From positions 124,001 through 188,000 of the forward strand of contig CM046345.1 of assembly GCA_025403435.1 (NCBI GenBank): 64,000 nucleotides of DNA. Reading direction: 5' to 3'. Origin of the DNA: Artocarpus heterophyllus. Its lineage: Eukaryota > Streptophyta > Magnoliopsida > Rosales > Moraceae. Position numbers and translations under genes: made by a program. Of this stretch, positions 38,401 through 48,040 are shown one piece after another (the first letter of the stretch is position 1; every line of letters starts with the position of its first letter). Below the pieces are notes generated by a model, which was not told the DNA's origin, made no database searches, and was given only the letters and a program-made list of their open reading frames with translations.

Positions 38401-41400
38401 CATTTTTATAAAGGAATTTATAAAAATTGAGCAAATAATAAAAATTAATAAAGAACCACGAGTATGGGTCCCACAGACCCACAACTTGTGCACACACATG
38501 GTACTGACAATATCATAAATACAATCACAGTCCAAGATACAAATAAAGTTAAAATCTTACATGCCTTGATTAAATGATACAAAAGAAAAATTAATTCTTC
38601 TATTGCTTCTGAGTTCGGTCCGAAGAATCCTCTCCAAACCTAAATAGGAAACCACCTAGAGGGGGAAATTTAAAACAAATAAAACGTGAGCGAAAGGCTC
38701 AGTAGGACTAGGTTTTATAAATAATTTAATTTAAAAAAATATTTCATTATTCAGGAATTATTTAAAATAAACCTTAACTAAATAAATAGATAAACAAATA
38801 AACAATTTTAAGTAAAACCATTCTTACCCAGAACAGTCTACTTGGATAACCAGAAATATCATTTTCCTTTCCTAGGCAAACCATAGTATCACCACCGTAG
38901 TGGCCCAGCTGGGTTTCGGGACCTGCCCCCAAGGTCGATCGCTACACGACCCGATCTCTGGTATGGCATCATGCCTATGTGTTTATTATCATCATCATTC
39001 AAAACCCAATTATCGAGTATTGTCATTTACATTCATTATGAAGTTCATTTCAGATCACGGTATATTAAAAATATAACCGATAAATTCATTTTCAAACAAC
39101 CGTTGAAAGCATTTTAATAGAAATCCTTTTTAAAGCCAAATCATTTCAAAACCAGGCTACCAAAGAAATAGGATAGAAGTCCTACCTCAATGCTCGTGCC
39201 GGTGCCCCACACCGTAATCCCGGTCCGCTATACGTTAGCTCCGCGGAACCACGAACGATCCTAGATACAAACTAAGTCGATCAATAACTAGTTCGAGACA
39301 TTCTATGTTACTAAACCATTTCATGATATCCTAGTGTGCCATTTGTATCATTAAAATCATTCTATAAGGTTGAAATTTAAATCAGGGTTCAAAACAATGA
39401 AAACGGGTAAAAATCACAAAAATTTTCATGTCTCGATCGGCCTGCCGGTCTCCCTGCTTCGGCCTGCCGGACTCCACAGTTCGACCTGCCGGAAGCAAAG
39501 TTCGGTAGGCCGAACAATTTTCAGGTTCGGCCTGCCGGACTGAAGAACACCGGCCTGCCGATCCCTATTTCGGCCTACCGAACACGCAGTTCGGCCTGCC
39601 GAACTGGAAAAACCCAAAAATTCCAGCCACGGGTTTCGATTTCCCCAAAACCCAAATCTTGTTTCTAACCTGTTTTTCTCAAATCTCAAGCATGGAAAAC
39701 ATTCATAGATGATAGAAAAACATATTTAGACACTTTAAAACTCATTTAAACAAGATTCAAACACAAAATCCCAAAAATTCGAAAATAGGAAAAATTGAGG
39801 AAAAATGAAAAATCTTGAATCCAATCCATTTTTCTTCAATCTAAGCTTAGATTCTAGGTGTTCTAAGTTCATTTAACTCAAATCCAAGGTTTTCTAAGCT
39901 TAAACAAACCTAGATTTCAAAAATGCACAAAATTGAAAATTTTGGAAAAAGTTTAGAAATTTCAAAACTAACCTCGAATCGAAGCTTCAATCTGCGTTCT
40001 CGGTTGCTAAATCACGTCCCCGAGCTTCCTCCTTGCTAACCCGAAGCTTGGATTCGAATTTGGTTTCAAAAATTTTGAGAGAGATAGAGAGAGAGAGGGG
40101 TTGCCGAGAGAGAGATCAAGAGAGAGAGAGAGTGTGTCGTGAGAGTGAGGAGAGAGAGAGAGGGAAAGGAAATAAATAGAGAAAATCGGTGGGCGGTTTT
40201 ATTGTGCGAAAACCATGTGCCGCCCACGGTTTTGTAAAACGGAGTATTTTTAACATTTTACAAATTGTTGTATTTTAAAACTCAAAACATCAATTTAAAT
40301 CAATAAGAAATCATTTGAATTCAACAAATTAACAAAACAAACAAAAATTCAAAATCCAACCAAATAATCTAATTAATGTTAAAACATTAATTATGACACA
40401 TTAATTCATCATTTATATTACATTAACATTAAATAAATTTCGGAGCGTTACAATGTATGTATGTATAGATTTTTTTTTTTCAATTCATCTTTAGTGACTT
40501 GCTTTAGTTTACTACAATCATAAGAAGAAATAATATGTAGCGTCGTCGGTTAATACCATACTCCAATTAATTAATATAATTAAGCAGATACTTTCTATCT
40601 CTTTAAACGGTACAAGTCAAACAAGCTTTTAATTGCTATAACTTAAACATATAATTCAGAGGGTAATAAATAAGTTATAGTTTAAATCAGTGGACGTAGT
40701 TGTTGCACGATTAATGTTTACTATATAGGCAGCACTTGTACTTTCGCACATGTCTTGGGAGATTGTGGGAGAAGCCATGCCATCTGATCGACTCAAGGAT
40801 GCTGTCCATCTTATTTTATCTTTGCAGGTACCTACTAATTATACCACTAAATTAAAATTACATTCCATTTTCTTGCTTAAGCTTAATTTTAAAAAGGGTA
40901 TCCCTCAAATTAATTATGTATGTAGAATAGCAACGGGGGATTTGCGTCCTATGAGCTCACAAGATCTTATGCTTGGTTGGAGGTATGTGTACCTTTTTTG
41001 TAATTCTTCTCTTAATTAATTAATTAACCATTGTTTTTGTTTTCCCCTCCTTTCATTTGCCTGCCACAGATGATCAATGCTGCTGAAATCTTCGGAGACA
41101 TCATGATCGATTACCAGTAAGTGATGAGATCAGAGTACATGCATATGTATCCTAAAATATCTGGATCAAGCTATAGATAGAGGAGGAATCTTTATTACGA
41201 TTAAAAATATTCCCCATATGTAGGTATGTGGAATGCACATCATCAGCAATTCGAGGCCTAAAATCATTCAAGAAGCTATTTCCAGGACATCGCAGCAAAG
41301 AAATAGAAGCATGTCTCTCCAAAGCACTTGATTTCATTCATTCAATACAACTACCGGATGGATCATGGTTGACCTCTACCTTTTACCATCTCTATAATCC

Positions 41401-42344
41401 ATTTCATTGCCAGTTCAGTTGCTATAAAACGTGGGAGACACATGTTCTCTCTTTTGTTTTGATTAGGTATTTGTGTTTGATGACTAAATATAGGTACGGG
41501 TCATGGGGTGTCTGCTACACCTATGGGACGTGGTTCGGAATAAAGGGGCTCGTGGCCGGTGAGGAGACGTATGAAACCAGTGAGAGCATTAGAAAAGCAT
41601 GTGATTTCCTGCTATCCAAACAGCTAATTGATTCAGGTGGTTGGGGAGAGAGCTATCTTTCATGCCAAAACAAGGTCACTACCTGCCTATTCATATTCAT
41701 AATTATAGCTTCCCTTTACAATGCTACAAATAAATCAAGTAATTAACTTGTAGGTATACACTGATCTCAAGGGAAACAAACCACATTTAGTTAACACTGC
41801 ATGGGCCATGTTAGCTCTTATTGAAGCAGGCCAGGTAAAGTTTCTTTCTCCACTATTTGCACTTTTGCATTTACAACCTCAAACTCAAACTGCTTTATGA
41901 TCATTGGTAATGCATGTAATGTAAGAAGCACGTGCAGTTTGACTAGTATTGAAGTCCAAATACATCATATAATATAACAATTGCCATTCACTATAGGCCA
42001 ACAGAGATCCAACCCCCTTGCATAGAGCTGCAAAATTGTTGATGAATTCACAAATGGAAAATGGGGATTTCCCTCAGCAGGTAATCAAAATGTGGGAGTT
42101 AATATATTATGTATATCCTCTCTCATTGCTCCTTTTTCTACAAGGTAGAAAAATGGGAATCTGTAATCTAATATTATCTTTCTTCATCCAAAAAAATACA
42201 AGCAAACAGGATATCATGGGAGTCTTCAACAGGAACTGCATGATCAGCTATTCACAATACAGAAATATTTTCCCAATCTGGGCACTTGGAGAATATCTCA
42301 ATCGTGTTTTGAGGCCTTCTCAAATGAACAACATGAATGTGTAA
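17360..42344 (+). CDS. LSS: Oxidosqualene cyclase, predicted lanosterol synthase, 18 exons, 779 aa
   Basis: Predicted to cyclise 2,3-oxidosqualene to lanosterol. Exons: 17360-17560, 17690-17911, 18958-19047, 19697-19891, 29292-29376, 29612-29778, 30443-30634, 30728-30841, 30966-31088, 31222-31344, 40729-40827, 40926-40982, 41070-41116, 41224-41367, 41494-41674, 41754-41834, 41997-42080, 42210-42344. Every junction is GT-AG, phases match the CAS gene, and no stop interrupts. It starts [10 protein letters not shown]. The catalytic motif is [12 protein letters not shown]: Asn491 and Val495 replace His477 and Ile481 of CAS, and Asp497 is the proton donor. In Arabidopsis CAS1 the H477N/I481V double change gives mostly lanosterol, and plant lanosterol synthases carry this pair. 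[11 protein letters not shown] replaces the usual [11 protein letters not shown]. Exon 2 is longer than in CAS (acidic EEEEE linker). Introns 4 and 10 each hold a full Ty3/gypsy element in antisense. Other lanostane-type products remain possible. Confidence 0.88.
17975..18420 (+). mobile_element. Possible SINE-like insertion in LSS intron 2
   Basis: A stretch with pol III promoter-like boxes lies in this intron: tggcatggtggcaag near 18012 resembles an A box, and ggttccagtc near 18070 differs by one base from a GGTTCGAGTC B box. It is flanked by a long T run at 17970 and by AT-rich sequence ending in A/T runs near 18420. The second half (18255-18400) is unusually GC-rich for the intron. There is no coding content. 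Target-site duplications were not identified, so the class is tentative. Confidence 0.3.
20096..22227 (-). repeat. 3' LTR of element A (2132 bp)
   Basis: Near-identical to 26972-29137. On the plus strand it starts TGTCACGCCCCGG and ends GGGGCGTTACA. Landmarks are a GA-rich microsatellite tract at 21849-21945 and the GC-palindrome array at 21209-21370. It lacks about 30 bp present in the partner near 27715-27745. Confidence 0.93.
21209..21370. repeat. GC-palindrome array in element A 3' LTR
   Basis: About eight units resembling TTCGGCCTGCCGAA, whose arms TTCGGC and GCCGAA are perfectly complementary around CT, are spaced mostly about 20-26 bp apart, with the clearest neighbours 21 bp apart. 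The spacing gives apparent open frames on both strands. These are dismissed as coding because the same pattern recurs in each LTR without codon conservation. Confidence 0.8.
22229..22240 (-). other. Polypurine tract of element A
   Basis: On the minus strand AGGGGTGGAGAG stands immediately before the 3' LTR. In this class it primes plus-strand DNA synthesis. The same tract is at 33536-33547 in element B. Confidence 0.85.
22276..26866 (-). pseudogene. gag-pol of element A (broken)
   Basis: From the start codon at 26866 (shared with the MAPRRRS start of element B) it encodes, in order: the gag retrotrans domain, a CCHC zinc knuckle that is intact ([14 protein letters not shown]), protease (LFDTSASHS, so the usual DTGA reads DTSA), reverse transcriptase ([10 protein letters not shown]), RNase H ([10 protein letters not shown]), integrase with an intact H-H-C-C finger, and a chromodomain-like end at 22276 (LYPHLF). 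It is disabled by frameshifts in gag near 26725 and 26225, a one-base loss near 24978 compared with element B, a TGA stop near 23773 where B has CGG, an irregularity near 23135, and a small deletion near 23000. It cannot move on its own. Confidence 0.92.
26957..26968 (-). other. Primer-binding site of element A
   Basis: TGGTATCAGAGC on the minus strand, three bases inside the 5' LTR end at 26972, matches the 3' end complement of plant initiator methionine tRNA, the standard primer for plant Ty3/gypsy elements. Confidence 0.9.
26972..29137 (-). repeat. 5' LTR of element A (2166 bp)
   Basis: Partner of 20096-22227 and the promoter-bearing LTR of the element by position. It carries the GC-palindrome array at 28113-28286 and the GA-rich tract at 28750-28850. 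Transcription from it would run antisense to the LSS gene, away from LSS exon 5 and toward exon 4. Confidence 0.93.
28113..28286. repeat. GC-palindrome array in element A 5' LTR
   Basis: Same array as at 21209-21370 but with one additional TTCGACCTGCCGAA unit near 28270. Units tcggcctgccgaactgcacag and tcggcctgccggaagcaaag show the ~21-bp spacing well. Differences between the two LTR copies are mainly C/T and G/A changes at CpG positions plus the unit gain or loss. Confidence 0.8.
29381..29475. repeat. (ATT)n and (TA)n microsatellites in LSS intron 5
   Basis: Thirteen or so ATT units (29383-29421) are followed by TA dinucleotides (29446-29473). Similar TA runs occur at 17575-17590, 31120-31156 and 31357-31374 in other introns of the same gene. 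They are likely length-polymorphic. Confidence 0.85.
31382..33534 (-). repeat. 3' LTR of element B (2153 bp)
   Basis: Near-identical to 38279-40452. It contains the palindrome array at 32537-32690 and a GA/GT-rich tract at 33160-33245. It differs from its partner by numerous transitions, especially in the CpG-rich first 60 bp. Confidence 0.93.
32537..32690. repeat. GC-palindrome array in element B 3' LTR
   Basis: Seven or so TTCGGCCTGCCGAA-like units. The unit order resembles that of element A, but the penultimate units differ (CGGCCTACCGAA) and one unit present in the partner LTR near 39590 is missing here. Confidence 0.8.
33536..33547 (-). other. Polypurine tract of element B
   Basis: AGGGGTGGAGAG on the minus strand directly before the 3' LTR, identical to that of element A. 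Confidence 0.85.
33583..38173 (-). pseudogene. gag-pol of element B (broken)
   Basis: Gag starts at 38173 ([14 protein letters not shown]) and is open to 37166, where a TAG stop interrupts. A one-base loss relative to element A near 37049 shifts the frame. The zinc knuckle is damaged: [14 protein letters not shown] has Arg for His and Phe for the last Cys. Pro-RT-RNase H is one open frame, 37028-34701, with protease [21 protein letters not shown] and RNase [11 protein letters not shown]. That frame ends in the integrase finger, where a two-base change near 34708 shifts it just after the first Cys. Integrase core and chromodomain continue in 34767-34396 and 34377-33583, separated by a stop near 34395. 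Elements A and B are thus broken at different places. Confidence 0.93.
38264..38275 (-). other. Primer-binding site of element B
   Basis: TGGTATCAGAGC on the minus strand, three bases inside the 5' LTR, complementary to the 3' end of initiator methionine tRNA. Identical to that of element A. Confidence 0.9.
38279..40452 (-). repeat. 5' LTR of element B (2174 bp)
   Basis: Partner of 31382-33534. On the plus strand the left end reads TGTCACGCCTTGG where other copies have TGTCACGCCCCGG, and the right end reads CGGAGCGTTACA where the others have CGGGGCGTTACA. These are transitions typical of decay at methylated cytosines. The palindrome array is at 39434-39606. Confidence 0.93.
39434..39606. repeat. 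GC-palindrome array in element B 5' LTR
   Basis: Eight or so units such as TTCGGTAGGCCGAA and TTCGGCCTGCCGAA, separated by about 19-26 bp. The array lies in the same part of the LTR, just before the AT-rich and GA-rich segments, as in the other three LTR copies. Confidence 0.8.
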
Positions 42345-42949
42345 AAAAACCATGCATTTGCCTTCTTTTTTTTTTTTTCTTTTTTTTTCACTCCTTTTGT
42401 TTGCTTTGTAAAATAATGCTCTCAGTAAAAACACTCGTCACCCACTGAGATTTTAAACTCCTCTTCTTTTTTTTTGTGTAAAAGGCTTCTGTAAAATTTT
42501 ATATGTCTTTCTTTTGTCAACCTTCTTTTCATTAAGTCAAAAGCAAAAAGAATAATACATGATTCCCATGAACGGTTTGATATTGATCATAAACGAGTTT
42601 ATCCTCTGATAAGAGAGAAGAAAAACTTTGAAAAATTCATAGATCTCTTCAAGCTTGAAAAACTCCCAAAATTCCAGTGTATTTAGATCAGATACGTTGT
42701 TGTATTGCACTCAACAATAAAAAATTACAACTATGCCCCATTCGATAAAAAAAAATCATATTTTTCATATTGAGCCCTACTTAAAAAATTATTTGCCTTT
42801 GCCACCCTCCAAATTCGGACAATGCCAAGACCAAAAAGGAGACTACATTATCATCCTGCACAAATAAATTAGCTACAACAACAGCTACATTAGTATCCTA
42901 TAGGCAATGTGCATTCCAGGGCAAAATTTTGATTAATTACATTATAACA
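42345..42949. other. 3' flank of the LSS gene, no gene seen
   Basis: AT-rich with long T runs (42365-42390, 42465-42478). It should contain the LSS 3' UTR and its polyadenylation region; the A/T-rich phrases near 42535-42560 are plausible but no single signal can be singled out. The truncated copia element begins on its right side. Confidence 0.5.
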
Positions 42950-44515
42950 AATACACAGGCAATTTCCATAAACTTTGAGAAAGCATCATTTTTATTCTTT
43001 AACAAGCATAACCAGATCTTTCTTGAGTAATCATCCACAATGGTTATGAAATATCTAGCTCCACCATGAGATTCAATTCTTGCTGGTCCCCAAAGATCTA
43101 AATGGACATAGTCTAGTATCCCTCAGTTGTATGCTCAGCCTTTGTAAACTTTAATATTCTTGCCTTCTCCATCACACAGTGCTCACAGAAATCCAAAGAA
43201 CTTATCTTATCTCCACATAACAGTCCTTGTTTGTACAGTTCTTCCGGTCCCTTTAGGCTAACATGGCCTAATATTTGATGCCATAATTTGGTCTAATCAA
43301 TGGCATTAGCAACTACATTTACAAAACCCCCAATAATTGTTTTCCCTATTAGTGAATATAACCCATTTGCTCTTACATCTTTCACCTCAAATTGCCATTT
43401 TCACACTTATAAGTGTAACCCGCAAGATCTAACATCCCTAAAGAAATTAGATTTCTCTTGAGTTTAGGAACATACCCAGCATCTGGTAGAATCCTTTCCA
43501 TGCCATCAAACATCTTGATTCTGGTTGTGCCTAAGCCCATCATCTTACATGCCTTATTGTTTCCAAGCATGACTGTTCCTCTCTCACCCTCTTGTAGTGA
43601 TTCAAACCAACTTCGATTTCGACACGTATGGTAGGAACAACCAGAGTCCAAGATCCATTCTTTACTTGGATATGCATCTATAAAAAGTGGGATTTTTATA
43701 CTTTCATAGCCTTCTTCAACGTTTGCTACATCTCCTGAATTCTTAGGCTTCTCTATAGGCTTGTTCTTTTTATCAGGCTACTCCCTCTTGAAATGCCCTT
43801 CCTTATGACAAAGAAAGCATTTTCTTCTAAACCTTGACTTGGATCTTGATTTGCTTCTTGTCTTGAATTCTCGTTTTTTGGTCTTCCCCTTACTGTCAGG
43901 CCCTCCACAACACTATCTTCTTTTATCTCATCATTTTTTTACAATTCCTTAGAATTGAGAGCAGCCTTTACCTCTGCCATAGTTAGAGTTTCCTTTCCAT
44001 AGAGCATTGTGCCAACGAAATGCCCATAACATTTTGGCAGAGAACTGAGAAGAATTATGGCCCGATCTTCATCATCAATTTTCACATCAATGCTCTTGAG
44101 ATCAAGAACAATTCGATTGAAATCACCGGCATTTCTCTTCAACGGTTTTCCATCATACATTTGGAGGGTGTAAAGTCTCTTCTTCAGATATAGCCTGTTT
44201 GCCATGGCTTCTTCATGTACAAGGCCTCCAACTTCTCCCAGATCCCCATGGTCGTTTCTTGATCTGCCACTTCTCTCAGAACTTCGTCTCCAAGGCTGAG
44301 AAGAATGGTGCTGTGGGCTTTGTTCATCACATCCTCCCTGGACTTTTCTTCAACCTTCAAGATTGCTTCCTTGGACAGAGCCACATCGAGCCCCTGATGA
44401 ATGAGTAATGCCTTCATCTTCAAACGTCACAGACTAAAGTCATTTGATCCTGTGAACTTCTTCACTTCCAATTTCGCCATCCCCATAATTTCAAGAACAC
44501 AAGCTCTAATACCAC
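42950..44515 (-). pseudogene. Truncated Ty1/copia gag-pol
   Basis: Minus-strand remnant running from just inside the LTR at 44519. Gag residues (IWEKLEALYMKK and LSSLPKCYGHFVG in 44423-43939) match the copia-type UBN2 gag domain. A zinc knuckle begins CFLCHKEGHFKR near 43800, but a stop replaces the residues leading to its last Cys. Next come the gag-pre-integrase/protease region with DSGCSYHTC (43651-43382) and then an integrase fragment with HLDLWGPAR and IVDDYSRKIW (about 43130-43010). Coding similarity fades near 42950. Reverse transcriptase, RNase H and the second LTR are absent, so the element is 3'-truncated and dead. Confidence 0.88.
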
Positions 44516-44518
44516 TTA

Positions 44519-44884
44519 TTGTAAATCAGAGAATATATCTTGAGGAACACTAACACACGAACAGGTACTTCAAGAACACAAAAGTAATTTCTGTAATCTT
44601 GAATTCTTTTGTATTCAATTCATTAACAACTCAAGGAAGCCTTTTACACAGAATTCTCAGGGAACATTACAAGAGGTCCTTTTCACATCAATCTCTCATT
44701 CTCTCTACCTTTCTGTTCTTCCTTTCTCTCTCACTCTGTTAATTCTGTTACAAAGAATCCTTTTATACACCTTCTCAACCAATCAGATTTCTAACCGTTA
44801 ACTAACTTCTTAACCGACACATTAATTAGGCTTCCTGATAATTGGGCCACCATTGGGCTTAATATTGAACCAATATTCTCAACA
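44519..44884 (-). repeat. 5' LTR of the truncated copia element (366 bp)
   Basis: In element orientation it starts TGTTGAGAATATTGG at 44884 and ends GATTTACA at 44519. A primer-binding site TGGTATTAGAGC (44516-44505), one base off the initiator-Met complement, follows within a few bases. It includes a CT-rich stretch near 44690-44735. Confidence 0.82.
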
Positions 44885-45254
44885 GAGACAAAGACTTTAG
44901 ACTTACCACAGGCAGACCTCATTTTGATCAACGTGGGTAGTTGCTAAAATGTCCATGTAATAGAAATATAATTTTCTACAAGGTAACATTTTTCCGAGCT
45001 ACTTAAGACTTGGTGGTGACTAAAACAGCTATTTTATGCAATTAAATGCAATCCAAAAGAAGAAGCACTTCTTCCATAAAACTCCTTGTCTATTTCATAT
45101 CAAAAAGGAAAAAAAATGTTTCTTATCCAGTTTCCACTGCCAAACCTCAAACGATATCGATCTTCTAAACGAAGATTAACCATCAAAAAAATTACAAAAT
45201 AGGAGTTGTAAATAGATCAGAATTCTAACCTTAACAGGTGCTGGATTTTCTGCG
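44885..45254. other. Spacer, nothing recognised
   Basis: AT-rich sequence between the copia LTR and the UTP21 pseudogene. No open frame, repeat or structural signal of note was seen. Confidence 0.5.
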
Positions 45255-48040
45255 CTAGGTTTTAGAATGCTCACCAGGAAGAAAGTTTTGAAGGCTCCAC
45301 ACATATGCCTGTGGAGTATCCATGTGACAAGTAACCACATTGCGCCAATCTAGCTCTCTAATTTCAGCTATATTATTTTCATCAGAAACAGAGAAAAAAA
45401 AAATGAAACAATTAATGATATGGACAGAAGACACAAAATAAGTTCCTGATGAGAAAAGCTCTTGCCTAGGGTTTCTTTTCTTTTTTCGTGGGAACATGGG
45501 AGGGGCAAGGAACAACAGGCATCAAATAAGAGGCCTCACCGCAATCAAAGGCAATAACAGGCTTCAATTTTATCTCTCCTTCCTGAAATAATAAGTAAAA
45601 CATAAATTTAGTAGAACCCTGAAGCCTTATGAAAAGGAAATATTTTGGAAATTCAAGGTCTGAATAAATCTATAAATGTTGCCCTTACCCCCATCATAGC
45701 TTCATCCTCAGTTTCTTCGCTCGTTTTGAGACGCGGCGTTGAGAAAGTTCTCTGCTTTGTTGATCCTAATTCACCAAGCAAATTTAAATAAATCACAATA
45801 TCACAAGCATAGATGAAATGTAATTAAGACAAACACACAAATATTAATAAAGTATTATCCCAAACTTGTATTGCAGGCCAAAGGCCCGATCCTGACCAGC
45901 AGATAAAATGTGCCTCCCGTTGGAATAGAACATAGGACAAATAAAAGTAACTTTTAAAAGACCTACCCAAGGACGTAAGGTGAAACTCAACTATACTCGA
46001 ACAAAAATCTCAGCGTAAGATGTTAGGAAAGAAAAGTAACTTAATAGTGTGCAAGACAGGTGATTAACATAATAAAGATTACCAGATTAAGAAGTAATAT
46101 CTGAAATTACATATTAGAAAAAAAAAAAAAATGTCACTACCTTGTACACTGTGGAGGAGCACTATGGCCGCCTATCACCTAAGTCAAAAATCCACATCTG
46201 CAGCAAAAAAATTAGAAACATACATCAGTAATTCAATAATACTGCAATAAGAAAATTGAATTCAATCCAAACATGATATAGTTTGGAATCGACAGTCGTA
46301 AAAGATGACCTGACAAAATAATCAAAGCTTAGTCGGACAGAGTCTGTCCAACACTCGAAATTGAAAGTGGATTTGTCAAATAATTTGAAAGAAGATACCA
46401 AACCACTGATTAATCTTACTTTAATCGAATTGTCAGTTGATGAACTCATTAGCACGGGCTCATTGGCAAAGGAAATGGAGGGAAAGAATTGAACCATCAT
46501 GAGCATCTCTTATAAAAGATTGAAGCCTCCGTTTCTCAAGATTCCATATGCTTGTGACACCGCCTGATGCCAGAAGGGGATGTCCATCTAAACAGAAGAT
46601 AAGATGAACCAGCAAATTTCATCAGCATCAAAATACTAATAAGAACAATGGGAAAAAAAATCTTAATGTAGAGTTATGAACCCCTCCTGTGGTATGGAAT
46701 TTAACTCAAGCCCACACTTGAATTTTTGTTTATATAGTATTTATGACAAAACGAAAGGGCCTCTTACCTGTGCTGAAAGACAATGCAGCGGGTAGAATGT
46801 TTAAACGTAACCAACTCTTCATCGTAACGAATATTATGAACATGAATAGCTCCATCAGCACAACCAACGGCGACAACATCCAATGCGGGACATCCAATGC
46901 GGGAGACGAAACACAACTCGAGATGGGTGATTTCCATCCCTCGAAGTCGGAGAGTTTTTTCTTTCCAAAGCTGCAGAGAACCTGCCTGACTCCCAATAAT
47001 TGCCTGTTCACAGAATTGGATCAGAAGATGATTTTACATCCCAAAAAAAATTTTCATGTTGATTGAAATTACTAAAAAGGACTACAGTTTCTCCGTTAAT
47101 TTTTTCATTACTTAAGGGTATGAGAGTCTTTGTACTTGTTGCCAATTTTATATATGGGCTAATTCTAGGCTCTGAAACACAAAAAAAAAGTGACAATTAC
47201 ATATATGTCTGTGAAGAGCTCTGTAAATGGGTTCGTGTGTTTTCTCTGTAAAGAGTTTCTATGAAGTGTTTGTTTCTTGAGGAAAATAGCGAGAAACTTA
47301 CACACTCAGTGGTAGAGAGAGAAATTCTCAAAGACTTGTTAATTGTTAGAGATTGCAGCCTGTTTTTTCCTTCAATAGTGAATTGGACCGAGGGTTTTTC
47401 ACCTCTGTCCTTGGGCGTAGGATTCACTTGAATCCGAACCAAACAATCTCCTGTGTTCTTTGTTCTTTTTCTTCTCTTTGCATTTATGTTCTTTTTTTTT
47501 TTTGGGATTCTTGGCGATTCTCGTTGGTTGGATTTTGTTGTTGTTCTTGATTGGGAATTGCAGGATCAAAGGATATTTTCTTAACAGTTCAAATAAACAA
47601 AAGATAAGCCAGGACAAGAATTCTTGTCCCGTAAATTAAACTTTGATAAGAACAAAAAGTTACCTTGTTTAGGTAGGTATCAGGGTGCATCATACAACTA
47701 GAAGTATAGTTATCACCCATCATGATATGTCCAATCGGAGCAAGATTCTGGTCTATGAAAAGGTTACGTTCGATATCAACACTTAGAATATGCTCTTTAA
47801 ATAACAGCAAAGAATTGATCTTTGCTCTATGCCTACTCCAAGATGCGACCTGTTAGAATACATAATCAGTTTGTAAAATGAAGTTCATCTATCAAAAGCT
47901 TCTGAGAAGCTCATAAATTTAAATAATAGCAAAAACCAAAGAGTTGGAGAAAACCCGATGAACACGCTTGAAAACAGCTTTCTCGTTTCCATATAAGCTC
48001 CCGAAAGGAAGCAACGGCGCTAATTTTTCTTTGGAAGTCT
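45255..48040 (-). pseudogene. UTP21/WDR36-like WD-repeat protein pseudogene
   Basis: UTP21 is a WD-repeat subunit of the small-subunit processome that matures 18S rRNA in the nucleolus. Pieces in the correct gene order on the minus strand are recognisable: YGNEKAVFKRVHR (about 47990-47955); WSRHRAKINSLL, EHILSVDIE and MMHPDTYLNK (47850-47662); GSQAGSLQLW and SCVSSPALDV (about 47000-46880); GCADGAIHVHNIRYDEEL (about 46870-46810); HPLLASGG and IWNLEKRRLQSFIRDAHD (46580-46500); FANEPVLMSS in a shifted frame (46475-46440); KLKPVIAFD (about 45570); and DWRNVVTCHMDTPQAYVW (45350-45290). Frameshifts, a 15-bp-scale local repeat near 46880, and loss of most later WD repeats and the C-terminal Utp21 domain show it is dead. 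Intron positions are retained, so it arose by DNA duplication rather than retroposition. Confidence 0.82.

Larger units (their letters stand above)
31382..40452 (-). mobile_element. Ty3/gypsy chromovirus element B, inserted antisense in LSS intron 10
   Basis: A complete 9.1-kb element of the same family and orientation as element A. Minus-strand order: 5' LTR (40452-38279), primer-binding site (38275-38264), gag-pol (38173-33583), polypurine tract (33547-33536), 3' LTR (33534-31382). Flanking pentamers are ATGGA (31377-31381) and ATGTA (40453-40457), a target-site duplication with one mismatch. Its pol frame is better preserved than in A (a 775-codon open stretch, 37028-34701), yet gag and integrase are broken. 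Confidence 0.95.
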
